Below, piece by piece: positions 1 to 6,110 of a DNA stretch of 6,728 nucleotides. The position numbers and the translations under genes are program-made. Below the pieces are notes generated by a model, which was not told where the DNA came from, searched no databases, and saw nothing but the letters and a program-made list of their open reading frames with translations. This stretch comes from Psychrobacter sp. (GTDB lineage Bacteria > Pseudomonadota > Gammaproteobacteria > Pseudomonadales > Moraxellaceae), in contig JARIEH010000337.1 of the NCBI GenBank assembly GCA_029256865.1, positions 1 to 6,728 of the forward strand, given 5' to 3'. The stretch's first letter is position 1, and each line of letters starts with the position of its first letter.

Positions 1-705
1 ATCCATTTAGACAAGCAACAGCAGCTGACGATTGATATTCATCCCTTATCACATCGCGTCCCTTGTTATGGGTTTGGTATGACTCAGATTATACGTCGTC
101 GCACCCTGAATACCGATAAATTGCTGGCAGAAGGTATCCTAGCCAGCGAGTTATGGGGAAAGTTACAACAGGGTGAAGATGTGTCTAATGAGGATGGTAA
201 GCAGCTATGCTCGAAAGATTATGTCAATAATGAAGAGCGGCGTAGCAGAATCGTGGTAGCGGGCGATAATGACACGCCAGCTTGCTTGAGCGCTGCACTT
301 AGGGATACAGATCTGCTGGTACATGAAGCAACTTATACGGCGGAGGTGCTCTCAAAAGTGCAGGCTAACATGCAAGCCAAGCACTCGGACCAAGCCAGTC
401 ATTTAGACTATGACCCGATGCATAGTAGCGCCGCACAAGTCGGTCAGTTCGCGCAAGAGATCGGCCTGCCTAATCTGATCCTGACTCACTTCAGCGCCCG
501 TTATCAAAGCTTTGATAATCCTAATAGTGAGACACCAAACATGGGACATATCCGTTTGGATGCCGAAAGCACCTATCAAGGCAATCTATGGTTGGCTGCT
601 GACTTTGCCCAATATAGGGTTAATGGCGCAGTAGACGTCATCGATGGACAAAAAGACAGCTGCGTACAGTATTTGGGCTCTGCACGCAGCGATACAAAAT
701 CATAG
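1..705 (+). CDS. rnz: Ribonuclease Z, C-terminal part (5' end outside window)
   Basis: This is the tRNA 3'-processing endonuclease of the metallo-beta-lactamase fold, which acts in the cytoplasm and cleaves precursor tRNA near the discriminator base. The frame is open from base 1, so the gene is truncated at its start; 234 codons and a TAG stop remain. Numbering from base 1, a HPLSHRVPCYGFGM stretch (residues 14-27) matches the PLEHxxxxxGYRI region of the family. Residues about 53-61 (WGKLQQGED) match the family's W-G-x-L-x-x-G segment. GDND at 88-91 carries the metal-binding Asp, HEATY is at 108-112, MHSSAAQ at 140-146 supplies a metal His, and THFSARY at 162-168 is the terminal metal-binding motif. 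The missing N-terminal part should hold the HxHxDH metal motif. A start at the ATG of base 79 would break the fold and is not credible. The gene converges on the DUF815 gene and its stop codon lies inside the left arm of the hairpin at 696-733. Identification is secure; activity cannot be judged without the N-terminus. Confidence 0.93.
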   Translation: MHLDKQQQLTIDIHPLSHRVPCYGFGMTQIIRRRTLNTDKLLAEGILASELWGKLQQGEDVSNEDGKQLCSKDYVNNEERRSRIVVAGDNDTPACLSAALRDTDLLVHEATYTAEVLSKVQANMQAKHSDQASHLDYDPMHSSAAQVGQFAQEIGLPNLILTHFSARYQSFDNPNSETPNMGHIRLDAESTYQGNLWLAADFAQYRVNGAVDVIDGQKDSCVQYLGSARSDTKS

Positions 706-733
706 CAAGTCTATCCTGCGTTACTATGATTTT
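696..733. terminator. Bidirectional hairpin terminator between rnz and the DUF815 gene
   Basis: A perfect 10-bp inverted repeat, AAAATCATAG at 696-705 and CTATGATTTT at 724-733, encloses an 18-base loop. The A-run on one side and T-run on the other give a U-tract to transcripts from either direction, as expected between convergent genes. The left arm contains the rnz stop codon (703-705), and the DUF815 stop lies 11 bases beyond the right arm. The stem is AT-rich and the loop is long, so its efficiency is uncertain. Confidence 0.55.
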
Positions 734-743
734 TGCGTGTTAT

Positions 744-1721
744 TCATTCAGATAGATTATCTGCAGCAGCCAGCTTAGCCTGCCCTATCCAATAGCGGCT
801 GAACTGATAGGCCACACGTCCCGAACGTCCACCACGTTGTGATGCCCAGCGTAATGCTTGCGCTCTGATATTTTCATCAAGCTCTTTATCATCGCTGTCG
901 TTGCTAGTATTAGCGTTATTATTAATCGCACTTTCAGTCATCTGAGCTTGTTGCAAGCTTAAGTAGTGCTGAACGATCTGCAAATAGGTCTGTTGGTTCA
1001 TTGGATAAAATGACAACCACAAGCCAAAGCGATCAGATAGTGACACTGTCTCATCAATGGTTTCATAAGGGTTTACCTCATCGGTTTGCCCATCATAAAT
1101 ATTGACGTTGTCTTTCATTAATTGCGGCAATAGATGGCGGCGATTGCTGGTGGCGTAGACCAATAGCTTGTCTTGTTCAGAATCAAGCGACCCATCAAGC
1201 ACACTTTTGAGTGTCCGATAGCTCTCATCTTGACCATTAAAAGCAAGATCATCACAATACACCACATAGCGGCAACCACAGTCCGCCGGTAACTCGTTGA
1301 TGGCAGCGCGAATCTTATCTAGTACGAGTAGATCATCGCGGGCGATTTCGATGATGCGCAGACCTTCGCTATGGTAGGCTTGTAGTAGTGCTCGAATGAG
1401 AGAGGATTTGCCAGCGCCGCGTGTACCTGTCATGAGGACATGGTTGGCTGGGAAACCTTTGAGGAATTGCCGCGTGTTTTGTACCAGTCTGAATTTTTGC
1501 GTATCGATACCTTGCAGGTCGTCTAAACTCAAAAATAAATTGACTGATAATGGCTCTAAGTGCCCAGTGCGACCACCGACCCAGCGATAAGCCAACTGCT
1601 CAGGATCAATGTCAATCATTGGGGTCACGCGCTCTTTTAGATATTGACTTAATAAGTCTAGCAAAGGAGCGGGCAGGGCATAATGTTCAGATGAGGTATA
1701 GGGATGAGATAAAGGAGACAT
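744..1721 (-). CDS. DUF815-family P-loop ATPase (AAA-like)
   Basis: This is a 325-residue cytoplasmic ATPase of the DUF815 family, whose cellular role is not established; no enzymatic partner is shown here. With the ATG at 1719-1721 as residue 1, the Walker A motif GTRGAGKS is at 99-106 and a Walker B-like strand YVVYCDDLAF is at 152-161. The motifs YRTLKSVLDGSLD (168-180) and ATSNRRHL (190-197, sensor-1 like) follow. SDRFGLWLSFYP is at 229-240, and its Arg is a candidate arginine finger. RGGRSGRVAYQF is at 296-307, in a sensor-2 position. These blocks in this order are diagnostic of the family. An Asn/Asp-rich low-complexity insert spans about 266-282. The frame extends upstream to a GTG at 1779-1781, but a good promoter at 1747-1775 lies inside that extension and the added residues are not family-like, so the ATG is preferred. 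The Shine-Dalgarno is weak. The gene diverges from the kinase gene. Confidence 0.9.
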   Translation of the reverse strand: MSPLSHPYTSSEHYALPAPLLDLLSQYLKERVTPMIDIDPEQLAYRWVGGRTGHLEPLSVNLFLSLDDLQGIDTQKFRLVQNTRQFLKGFPANHVLMTGTRGAGKSSLIRALLQAYHSEGLRIIEIARDDLLVLDKIRAAINELPADCGCRYVVYCDDLAFNGQDESYRTLKSVLDGSLDSEQDKLLVYATSNRRHLLPQLMKDNVNIYDGQTDEVNPYETIDETVSLSDRFGLWLSFYPMNQQTYLQIVQHYLSLQQAQMTESAINNNANTSNDSDDKELDENIRAQALRWASQRGGRSGRVAYQFSRYWIGQAKLAAADNLSE

Positions 1722-1746
1722 AATGACTCTAATAAGTAAGGTGACG

Positions 1747-1775
1747 TTTATAGTTAAAGTTGGTTTGATTGATAA
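1747..1775 (-). promoter_or_regulatory. Candidate sigma-70 promoter for the DUF815 gene
   Basis: Read on the minus strand, TTATCA (1770-1775) and TATAAA (1747-1752) are separated by exactly 17 bases. They match the -35 and -10 consensus at four and five of six positions. Transcription would begin near 1740, giving a leader of about 19 bases to the ATG at 1721. This is seen by eye only. Confidence 0.5.
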
Positions 1776-1789
1776 ATACACAATATAAG
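1760..1789 (+). promoter_or_regulatory. Possible promoter for the kinase gene
   Basis: TTGGTT (1760-1765) and TATAAG (1784-1789) are spaced by 18 bases and point toward the kinase. The implied start near 1796 leaves only about 8 bases before the ATG at 1804. The apparent AAGGG Shine-Dalgarno (1787-1791) would then overlap the -10 element and be lost from the message. The promoter is therefore doubtful, or the message is nearly leaderless. It overlaps the opposing promoter of the DUF815 gene. Confidence 0.25.
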
Positions 1790-1803
1790 GGCATTACTGT
1801 ACC

Positions 1804-2847
1804 ATGAAAAATAGTGCCAGTAACCCAATTGCAATACAAGCTCTGCAGTCAAGCGCGATGCAAATACTGCCACCCTTGACGGCGATGCTGACAAAATTAG
1901 GGTATGCCGAGATAGTACATCAGCGTATTGCTCAGCAAAACAATGAGCAAAACAATGAGCAAAAGCCTCCTGTTACAGTTGTAAGCGCACTGTGCTATCA
2001 AGGGTTAACACGTGCGCAGCATCCACAGTTTGGGCGTGTGATGATTAAGTGGCAGCTTGACGCTAATGGTATGCAGCAAGAATTAGGCTTACCCTATGAA
2101 GTGGGTATTTTAAAAGAGTTAAACCCTTCACACTTGTCTCAAACTGAGACGGAGCATATCTCATCTATAGCTCCGCCTATCTTAGCTTGGGACATGCTAC
2201 AGCTAGAGGTCTTAGAGAGCAGTTGGCAGCTGAACACTCTGACCATGCCGTACTATGCGAATGGGAGTCTGGCGAGTTTAATCGATGGTAAAAAACAGTA
2301 TTTATTAACCGATCAGTACAAGCCGCTACTTATCCTACAAGCCGCTCAGCTCATCAGTAGCCTACACCAAGTCGGTTGGCTACATAACGATATCAAGCCA
2401 AGCAATATTTTGCTAGAACGATTGCCAGCAAATCCCGCCGATAGTAGTATTTATTCATTGAATTTGTTGTTGACTGATTTTGCCTTAGCGGAGCGGCTTG
2501 AGATGGTTCATGCAAATAAGAACATTCATACAAGTAAGTCAGCTGGCACGCCCGCTTATTTAGCACCCGAACGCTGGCAAGGGCAAGGCGCAACAGTGCA
2601 GAGCGATATCTATGCCTTTGGCATCATGATGTATCAGCTCTTAATCGGTGAGCATCCTTTTAAGAGTGCGCCGCAATGCAGCGATCCATTAAGAGACTGG
2701 GCGCGGCAGCATTGCCAACAGCCCATTCCATCGTTGCCGATTGAGTATCAGCATTATCAGCCGATTATCACTCGGGCATTAGCCAAGCACGTAGAGCAGC
2801 GCTATCACAGTATGCGTGAGATATTGAGGGCGTTGCAGAATCTATAG
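1804..2847 (+). CDS. Atypical Ser/Thr protein kinase (Hanks type)
   Basis: This is a 347-residue eukaryotic-like protein kinase, predicted soluble because no transmembrane segment or added sensor domain is visible. The kinase domain covers most of the chain. The ATP-anchoring Lys is probably K82 in VMIK, and its helix-C Glu partner is probably E99. The catalytic loop HNDIKPSN is at 194-201, with D196 as base, K198, and N201 as metal ligand. The metal-binding Asp is D225 in TDFALAER. GTPAYLAPE at 248-256 is the P+1 and APE segment, SDIYAFG has D268, and the late conserved Arg is R333. Departures from the canonical form are HND for HRD (a non-RD kinase), DFA for DFG, and no recognisable GxGxxG loop before K82. 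All the residues needed for phosphotransfer are present, so it is probably active; the substrate is unknown. The N-terminal 55 residues include a short NNEQ repeat. The start is the first ATG of the frame. A hairpin terminator follows the gene at 2888. Confidence 0.88.
   Translation: MKNSASNPIAIQALQSSAMQILPPLTAMLTKLGYAEIVHQRIAQQNNEQNNEQKPPVTVVSALCYQGLTRAQHPQFGRVMIKWQLDANGMQQELGLPYEVGILKELNPSHLSQTETEHISSIAPPILAWDMLQLEVLESSWQLNTLTMPYYANGSLASLIDGKKQYLLTDQYKPLLILQAAQLISSLHQVGWLHNDIKPSNILLERLPANPADSSIYSLNLLLTDFALAERLEMVHANKNIHTSKSAGTPAYLAPERWQGQGATVQSDIYAFGIMMYQLLIGEHPFKSAPQCSDPLRDWARQHCQQPIPSLPIEYQHYQPIITRALAKHVEQRYHSMREILRALQNL
1934..1964 (+). repeat. 12-bp tandem repeat inside the kinase gene
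   Basis: The unit GCAAAACAATGA is repeated exactly, about 2.6 copies, and is in frame, encoding a repeated NNEQ tetrapeptide around residues 45-54. The length is a multiple of three, so copy-number change would keep the frame. It lies before the kinase core, in a likely flexible segment. Confidence 0.85.
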
Positions 2848-2887
2848 CCAGTTCAAATTAAAATAAATCCAGCATTTGAAAATATTA

Positions 2888-2927
2888 AAAAAGGAATGAG
2901 GGTTTTATTCACCCGTCATTCCTTTTT
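2888..2927. terminator. Strong bidirectional terminator between kinase and transglycosylase genes
   Basis: The left arm runs from 2888 to 2903 (five A, then GGAATGA, then GGGT). It pairs with 2911-2927 (ACCC, one unpaired G at 2915, TCATTCC, then five T). The loop is TTTATTC at 2904-2910. A GC-bearing stem of about 11 bp flanked by an A-run and a T-run suits intrinsic termination on both strands. It sits 40 bases after the kinase stop and 53 bases past the transglycosylase stop. Confidence 0.85.
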
Positions 2928-2956
2928 GTGTGCTTGCTTATTTGTGTGCTTACTTA
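2925..2956. repeat. Tandem 16-bp direct repeat
   Basis: TTTGTGTGCTTGCTTA (2925-2940) is followed immediately by TTTGTGTGCTTACTTA (2941-2956), with 15 of 16 bases identical. It overlaps the T-tract of the terminator at 2888-2927. It is probably a local replication-slippage duplication; no function is evident. Confidence 0.8.
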
Positions 2957-2980
2957 GTAAATCCTACTGTCTAAATCGGC

Positions 2981-4285
2981 TTACCAAGCAGTCAATGACG
3001 AGGCGCTGCTTTGACTGATAAAGCCATCTGGCGTCTGACCATTGTCACCCTGCCAGCGCTGAAATGCTTTACGAGTGTTGGTACCAATGATACCGTCAGT
3101 ACCTTTGGTATCGTAGCCAGCACTGGTCAAGCGCTGTTGCAAGCGCGTGACTTGAGAGGTCGCTAATGGACGCTCATAGCGTGGCCATGAGGTGCGTAGA
3201 CCAGTTTGACCAGCGATGGCTTTTGCCAGTAAGCTGACACCCAGAGCATAATTTGATGAGTTGTTATAGACTTTAATCACATCAAAGTTTGGGCTCAACA
3301 GCAAGGCCGGGCCATTCTTGCCAGCAGGCAGCCAAAGCTCCATTTGCGTGTTCGCATCTAAAAACACATCATCTATGGTATCCACACCGAGTGCTGCCCA
3401 TCGAGCAGCCGGTAGCTTGGTACTGACAGTAGAATAATCAAAAGATGGCGGCAGTGTGACCTCATAAAAAGGCGCTAGGCCACGTACCCAACCTGAGTTG
3501 CTCAGATAGTTGGCGGTTGAAGCGAGCGCATCAGCCGTTGACCACGGATTGCGATTGCCATTGCCATCACCATCGACACCATGATCAAGCCAAGTGCCAG
3601 GGATGAACTGCGTCTGTCCCATGCCACCAGCCCAAGAGCCCTCGAGCTGCGACCAAGAAACATCACCACGTTGTAACAGCGTAATCAGAGACAATAGCTG
3701 AGTCTCTGCAAACTGTTGACGTCGACCATCATAAGCCAGGCTGGCCAGAGCGCTTGGCAGATGACTGTTGCCTGTCACTGCGCCAAAAGACGACTCCATA
3801 CCCCAGATTGCAGCGATGATCTCGGCATTCACCCCATATTGTGCTTCTAATCTTGAAAGATAAGAGCGCTGCTCTGAAAACTTGCTTTTACCCGTTGATA
3901 CTCGGCCACCTGACACGGCAGAATCTGCATAGTCCCACGGCATTTTAGAAAACTCAGGCTGACCACTGTCTAGTGAAATCACTTGTTGGTTCAAATAGGC
4001 AGAGCCTAGCAAACGCTGCACATCTGAAGCACTGTAGCCAGCAGACATGGCACGCATAGAGAAGTCCGACTTCCAATCCGAAAAACTACCATAGGTAGGC
4101 TTGGGTGTTATGATGGTTTCTTTTTGAATGACGACAGGCGCAGGTTTGACTTGAATGGTTTGGGTTTGCTCAATCTTAATATTGCCTTGGCGTACCGGTT
4201 TAGGGGTTTGCTTGGTTGGTTGGCTGACACAGCTCACGGCGAACACGATAGGTAACAGGGCAAAATAGCGCTTTTTTAACATCAT
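2981..4285 (-). CDS. Lytic murein transglycosylase, GH103 (MltB-type) lipoprotein with peptidoglycan-binding domain
   Basis: This periplasmic enzyme cleaves the MurNAc-GlcNAc bond of peptidoglycan to form 1,6-anhydro-MurNAc ends, and is used in wall turnover. Residues 1-18 form a Lys/Arg-starting hydrophobic signal peptide with a plausible though imperfect lipobox (AVSC) at C19. Residue 20 is Val, not Asp, which suggests outer-membrane sorting. A Pro/Lys/Gln-rich tether runs from about 22 to 64. The catalytic domain spans about 66-362, with IWGMESSFG at 160-168 carrying the catalytic Glu E164. GSWAGGMGQTQFIPG is at 216-230 and an Asp/Asn/Gly-rich loop DGDGNGNRNPW at 238-248. A PG_binding_1 domain occupies about 374-434, with LQQRL, GTDGIIGTNTRKAFQRWQ and TPDG motifs, so it is longer than E. 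coli MltB. The 434-residue length is complete. The gene starts with two adjacent ATG codons and no strong Shine-Dalgarno is seen. Family placement is secure; the subfamily (MltB_2 like) is an inference. Confidence 0.93.
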   Translation of the reverse strand: MMLKKRYFALLPIVFAVSCVSQPTKQTPKPVRQGNIKIEQTQTIQVKPAPVVIQKETIITPKPTYGSFSDWKSDFSMRAMSAGYSASDVQRLLGSAYLNQQVISLDSGQPEFSKMPWDYADSAVSGGRVSTGKSKFSEQRSYLSRLEAQYGVNAEIIAAIWGMESSFGAVTGNSHLPSALASLAYDGRRQQFAETQLLSLITLLQRGDVSWSQLEGSWAGGMGQTQFIPGTWLDHGVDGDGNGNRNPWSTADALASTANYLSNSGWVRGLAPFYEVTLPPSFDYSTVSTKLPAARWAALGVDTIDDVFLDANTQMELWLPAGKNGPALLLSPNFDVIKVYNNSSNYALGVSLLAKAIAGQTGLRTSWPRYERPLATSQVTRLQQRLTSAGYDTKGTDGIIGTNTRKAFQRWQGDNGQTPDGFISQSSASSLTAW

Positions 4286-4326
4286 AACAGGTCTCGAATA
4301 TCGGTAAGGACTACAAAGGAGAGTAA

Positions 4327-4355
4327 AAAATAGGTCAAATTTACAACAAGGTCAA
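4327..4355 (-). promoter_or_regulatory. Candidate sigma-70 promoter for the transglycosylase gene
   Basis: On the minus strand, TTGACC (4350-4355) and TATTTT (4327-4332) are spaced by exactly 17 bases, and the predicted start near 4320 leaves a leader of about 35 bases. The heptamer AGGTCAA occurs twice on the plus strand, at 4332-4338 and 4349-4355. One copy forms the -35 and the other abuts the -10, so a repressor or activator reading both is conceivable. Confidence 0.5.
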
Positions 4356-4363
4356 GCTTATAA

Positions 4364-4398
4364 AGCGTCTATGCTGAGGGTTGTCACCCAGCAACGCT
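4364..4398. other. Hairpin-forming inverted repeat upstream of the transglycosylase promoter
   Basis: The outer arms AGCGT (4364-4368) and ACGCT (4394-4398) pair. Inside them TGCT pairs with AGCA, and GGGT with ACCC, around a TGTC loop, with small bulges. No T-run follows on either strand, so it does not look like a terminator. It begins 9 bases upstream of the candidate -35 of the transglycosylase and ends about 160 bases before arsC. It could be an operator or an RNA structure. No function can be assigned. Confidence 0.45.
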
Positions 4399-4559
4399 AA
4401 AAAATTACTGTAACAATAAATAGTGATAAAGTCGATGGAATAATCGAGGTTATTGCTTTGTTTTTGCAAACTTTATTAAGCCATCAACAAATCTATTAAT
4501 AAGCGTATTGATATAAGGGACTGACTCTAAGCCCATTAATAAAAACACATGAGGATATT

Positions 4560-4958
4560 ATGACACCTTTGATTTTTCATAACCCGAACTGCGGTACTTC
4601 ACGTAATACGTTAGCCATTATGCAGGCATCAGGCGAGCAGCCAGAGGTGGTGGAGTATCTTAAAAATCCACCCACCCGAGACGGTTTGGTTGAGCTGCTG
4701 GCAAAAATGAACCTCTCACCAAGAGAGCTGCTGCGCAGTAAAGAGTCAATCAACGATGAGTTAGGCCTAGATAACCCTGAGTTATCTGATGATCAGATCA
4801 TCGATGCGATGATCGCCCATCCTATCTTAATCAACCGTCCTATAGTGGTCACAGATAAGGGCGCAGCGTTGTGCCGACCGTCAGAGCGGGTGTTCGAGTT
4901 ATTAGACAATCCCGTACGCAGCTTTACCAAGGAAGATGGAGAAGTGGTGCGCAAGTAA
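4560..4958 (+). CDS. arsC: Arsenate reductase, glutaredoxin-coupled ArsC type
   Basis: This is a 132-residue cytoplasmic enzyme expected to reduce arsenate to arsenite using glutathione and glutaredoxin. The N-terminal NPNCGTSRNTL motif places the catalytic Cys at C11. The three arginines that hold the anion in plasmid R773 ArsC (R60, R94, R107) correspond to R59 in LLRSKE, R93 in INRPIVV and R106 in LCRPSE, each offset by one. HPILINRP at 87-94 and the C-terminal FTKEDGE are also family signatures. The length is slightly below the usual 140 or so because of a shorter tail. A GAGGA Shine-Dalgarno (4551-4555) supports this ATG. No arsR, arsB/acr3 or arsH gene lies within the window, so it is an orphan here. 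Related ArsC-like proteins (YfgD type) are an alternative, but the complete Arg triad favours a true arsenate reductase. No clear promoter was found in the AT-rich 4400-4550 region. Confidence 0.88.
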   Translation: MTPLIFHNPNCGTSRNTLAIMQASGEQPEVVEYLKNPPTRDGLVELLAKMNLSPRELLRSKESINDELGLDNPELSDDQIIDAMIAHPILINRPIVVTDKGAALCRPSERVFELLDNPVRSFTKEDGEVVRK

Positions 4959-5033
4959 TAGCAGAGGGGAGATGAGTGGTTGTGAGGTCAGTCTATCTCT
5001 ATAGTGATCAGGGCTTTGGTATTTATTGTTCTC

Positions 5034-5053
5034 CAAATCAGAACTTTGATTTG
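5034..5053. other. Short inverted repeat between arsC and the pirin gene
   Basis: CAAATCA (5034-5040) and TGATTTG (5047-5053) form a perfect 7-bp stem with the six-base loop GAACTT. It lies 75 bases after the arsC stop and 77 before the pirin start. The stem is AT-rich and has no T-run after it, so it may be a weak terminator or a dyad operator; neither is proven. Confidence 0.35.
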
Positions 5054-5130
5054 TGATTACCACTGTTTATCTTGCTTAAGTTAACCAGTACACTTTCCCT
5101 ATGTTCTAAGCACAATATAGGAATGCTACT

Positions 5131-6069
5131 ATGAATCAAACAACTATGAATATAACAACACAACTTGAGGAAAACCGCAGCGAGCGAGTACAAAACCGCA
5201 CGGTGATGCAACAGTTTGCTGGGGTCGCGACAGCCGATGGGGATGGTGTCAAACTGACGCGTATCATTGGCTCGCCTTATCTCGACATGTTAGACCCGTT
5301 TTTGATGCTGGATTGCTTTGAAAGTGATGATGCTGATGATTATATCGGTGGCTTCCCCACCCATCCACACCGAGGGTTTGAGACGGTGACGTATTTGCTC
5401 AATGGGCGTATGCGCCATAAAGACAATGCAGGTCATGAAGGGGTGATTGAGTCGGGCGGTGTCCAATGGATGACCGCAGCCAAAGGTATTTTGCATTCAG
5501 AGATGCCAGAGCAACAGGAAGGGCTGCTAAAAGGCTTTCAGCTGTGGGTGAACTTGCCAGCCTCAGCAAAAATGAGTGAACCGGCTTATCAAGAGTATGC
5601 ACCAGACGCGACGCCACTTGAGCGCCAAGACGACGGGACAGAAATCCGCGTCATCGCAGGGCGGACCAATCAAGGTACGGTCGGGCCGGTGGTCAATGAC
5701 TATACCTATCCAACCTATATGGATGTCAATTTGCCAGCAAATACTGATTTTGAGCAGACCTTGCCAGTCGCGCACACTGCCTTTATTTATATGATTGAAG
5801 GTGATATCCGTGTGCAGGGCAACGAGCAGGATTCAGATACCACATTAGATGAGCGCACAGTCAGAAACAATACACTGACAAGCAAAAATCTTGGCGTATT
5901 AGGTGCAGGTGATCAGCTTGTGGTACATAGCGGTGATGAAGGCGCCCGTTTCTTACTCGTCGCTGGACAGCCTCTGCATGAGCCAGTCGCTCGCGGTGGA
6001 CCATTTGTGATGAATACCAGAGCAGAAGTTCTACAGGCCTTTCAAGACTTCCAAAGCGGTCACTTTTAA
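5131..6069 (+). CDS. Pirin-family bicupin metalloprotein (possible quercetin 2,3-dioxygenase)
   Basis: This is a cytoplasmic pirin of 312 residues, of a family with two cupin barrels. Some members (human pirin, E. coli YhhW) bind one metal ion and cleave quercetin in vitro; physiological substrates of bacterial members are mostly unknown. All four N-cupin metal ligands are visible: H78 and H80 in FPTHPHRGFETVTY, and H122 and E124 in GILHSEMP. They match H56, H58, H101 and E103 of human pirin. Other pirin blocks are DMLDPFLMLD (52-61), FQLWVNLP (136-143) and, in the C-terminal cupin, GPFVMNT (290-296). A polar segment at about 228-252 is likely an extra loop in the second cupin. The first ATG is chosen because TAGGAA at 5118-5123 is well spaced before it; an in-frame ATG five codons later is less well placed. 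The same-strand hydroquinone reductase gene follows after 234 bases. Confidence 0.9.
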   Translation: MNQTTMNITTQLEENRSERVQNRTVMQQFAGVATADGDGVKLTRIIGSPYLDMLDPFLMLDCFESDDADDYIGGFPTHPHRGFETVTYLLNGRMRHKDNAGHEGVIESGGVQWMTAAKGILHSEMPEQQEGLLKGFQLWVNLPASAKMSEPAYQEYAPDATPLERQDDGTEIRVIAGRTNQGTVGPVVNDYTYPTYMDVNLPANTDFEQTLPVAHTAFIYMIEGDIRVQGNEQDSDTTLDERTVRNNTLTSKNLGVLGAGDQLVVHSGDEGARFLLVAGQPLHEPVARGGPFVMNTRAEVLQAFQDFQSGHF

Positions 6070-6110
6070 ATGAAAAGACAGCGGTAGTGAATCCAGAATA
6101 AAAGAGGTAC

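Noticed and set aside
79..705. Complete 208-residue gene starting at the ATG of base 79
   Set aside because: The same frame is open back to base 1 and encodes the conserved RNase Z block HPLSHRVPCYGF immediately before that Met, so it is an internal codon of a truncated gene.
1396..1590. 64-codon plus-strand frame antisense to the DUF815 gene
   Set aside because: It is a shadow of the conserved Walker A region on the minus strand, with no start signal or family resemblance.
1722..1781. Upstream GTG start that would lengthen the DUF815 protein by 20 residues
   Set aside because: The extension covers a good candidate promoter (1747-1775), and its sequence does not look like the family N-terminus. 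The ATG at 1719-1721 is a better start.
4401..4550. Promoter for arsC in the AT-rich upstream region
   Set aside because: Several TTG-like and TAT-like hexamers occur (for example 4453-4458 with 4474-4479), but none has a spacing of 16-18 bases, so none was called.
5046..5072. Promoter for the pirin gene (TTGATT with TTATCT)
   Set aside because: The spacing is only 15 bases and the -35 overlaps the hairpin at 5034-5053, which is too weak to annotate.
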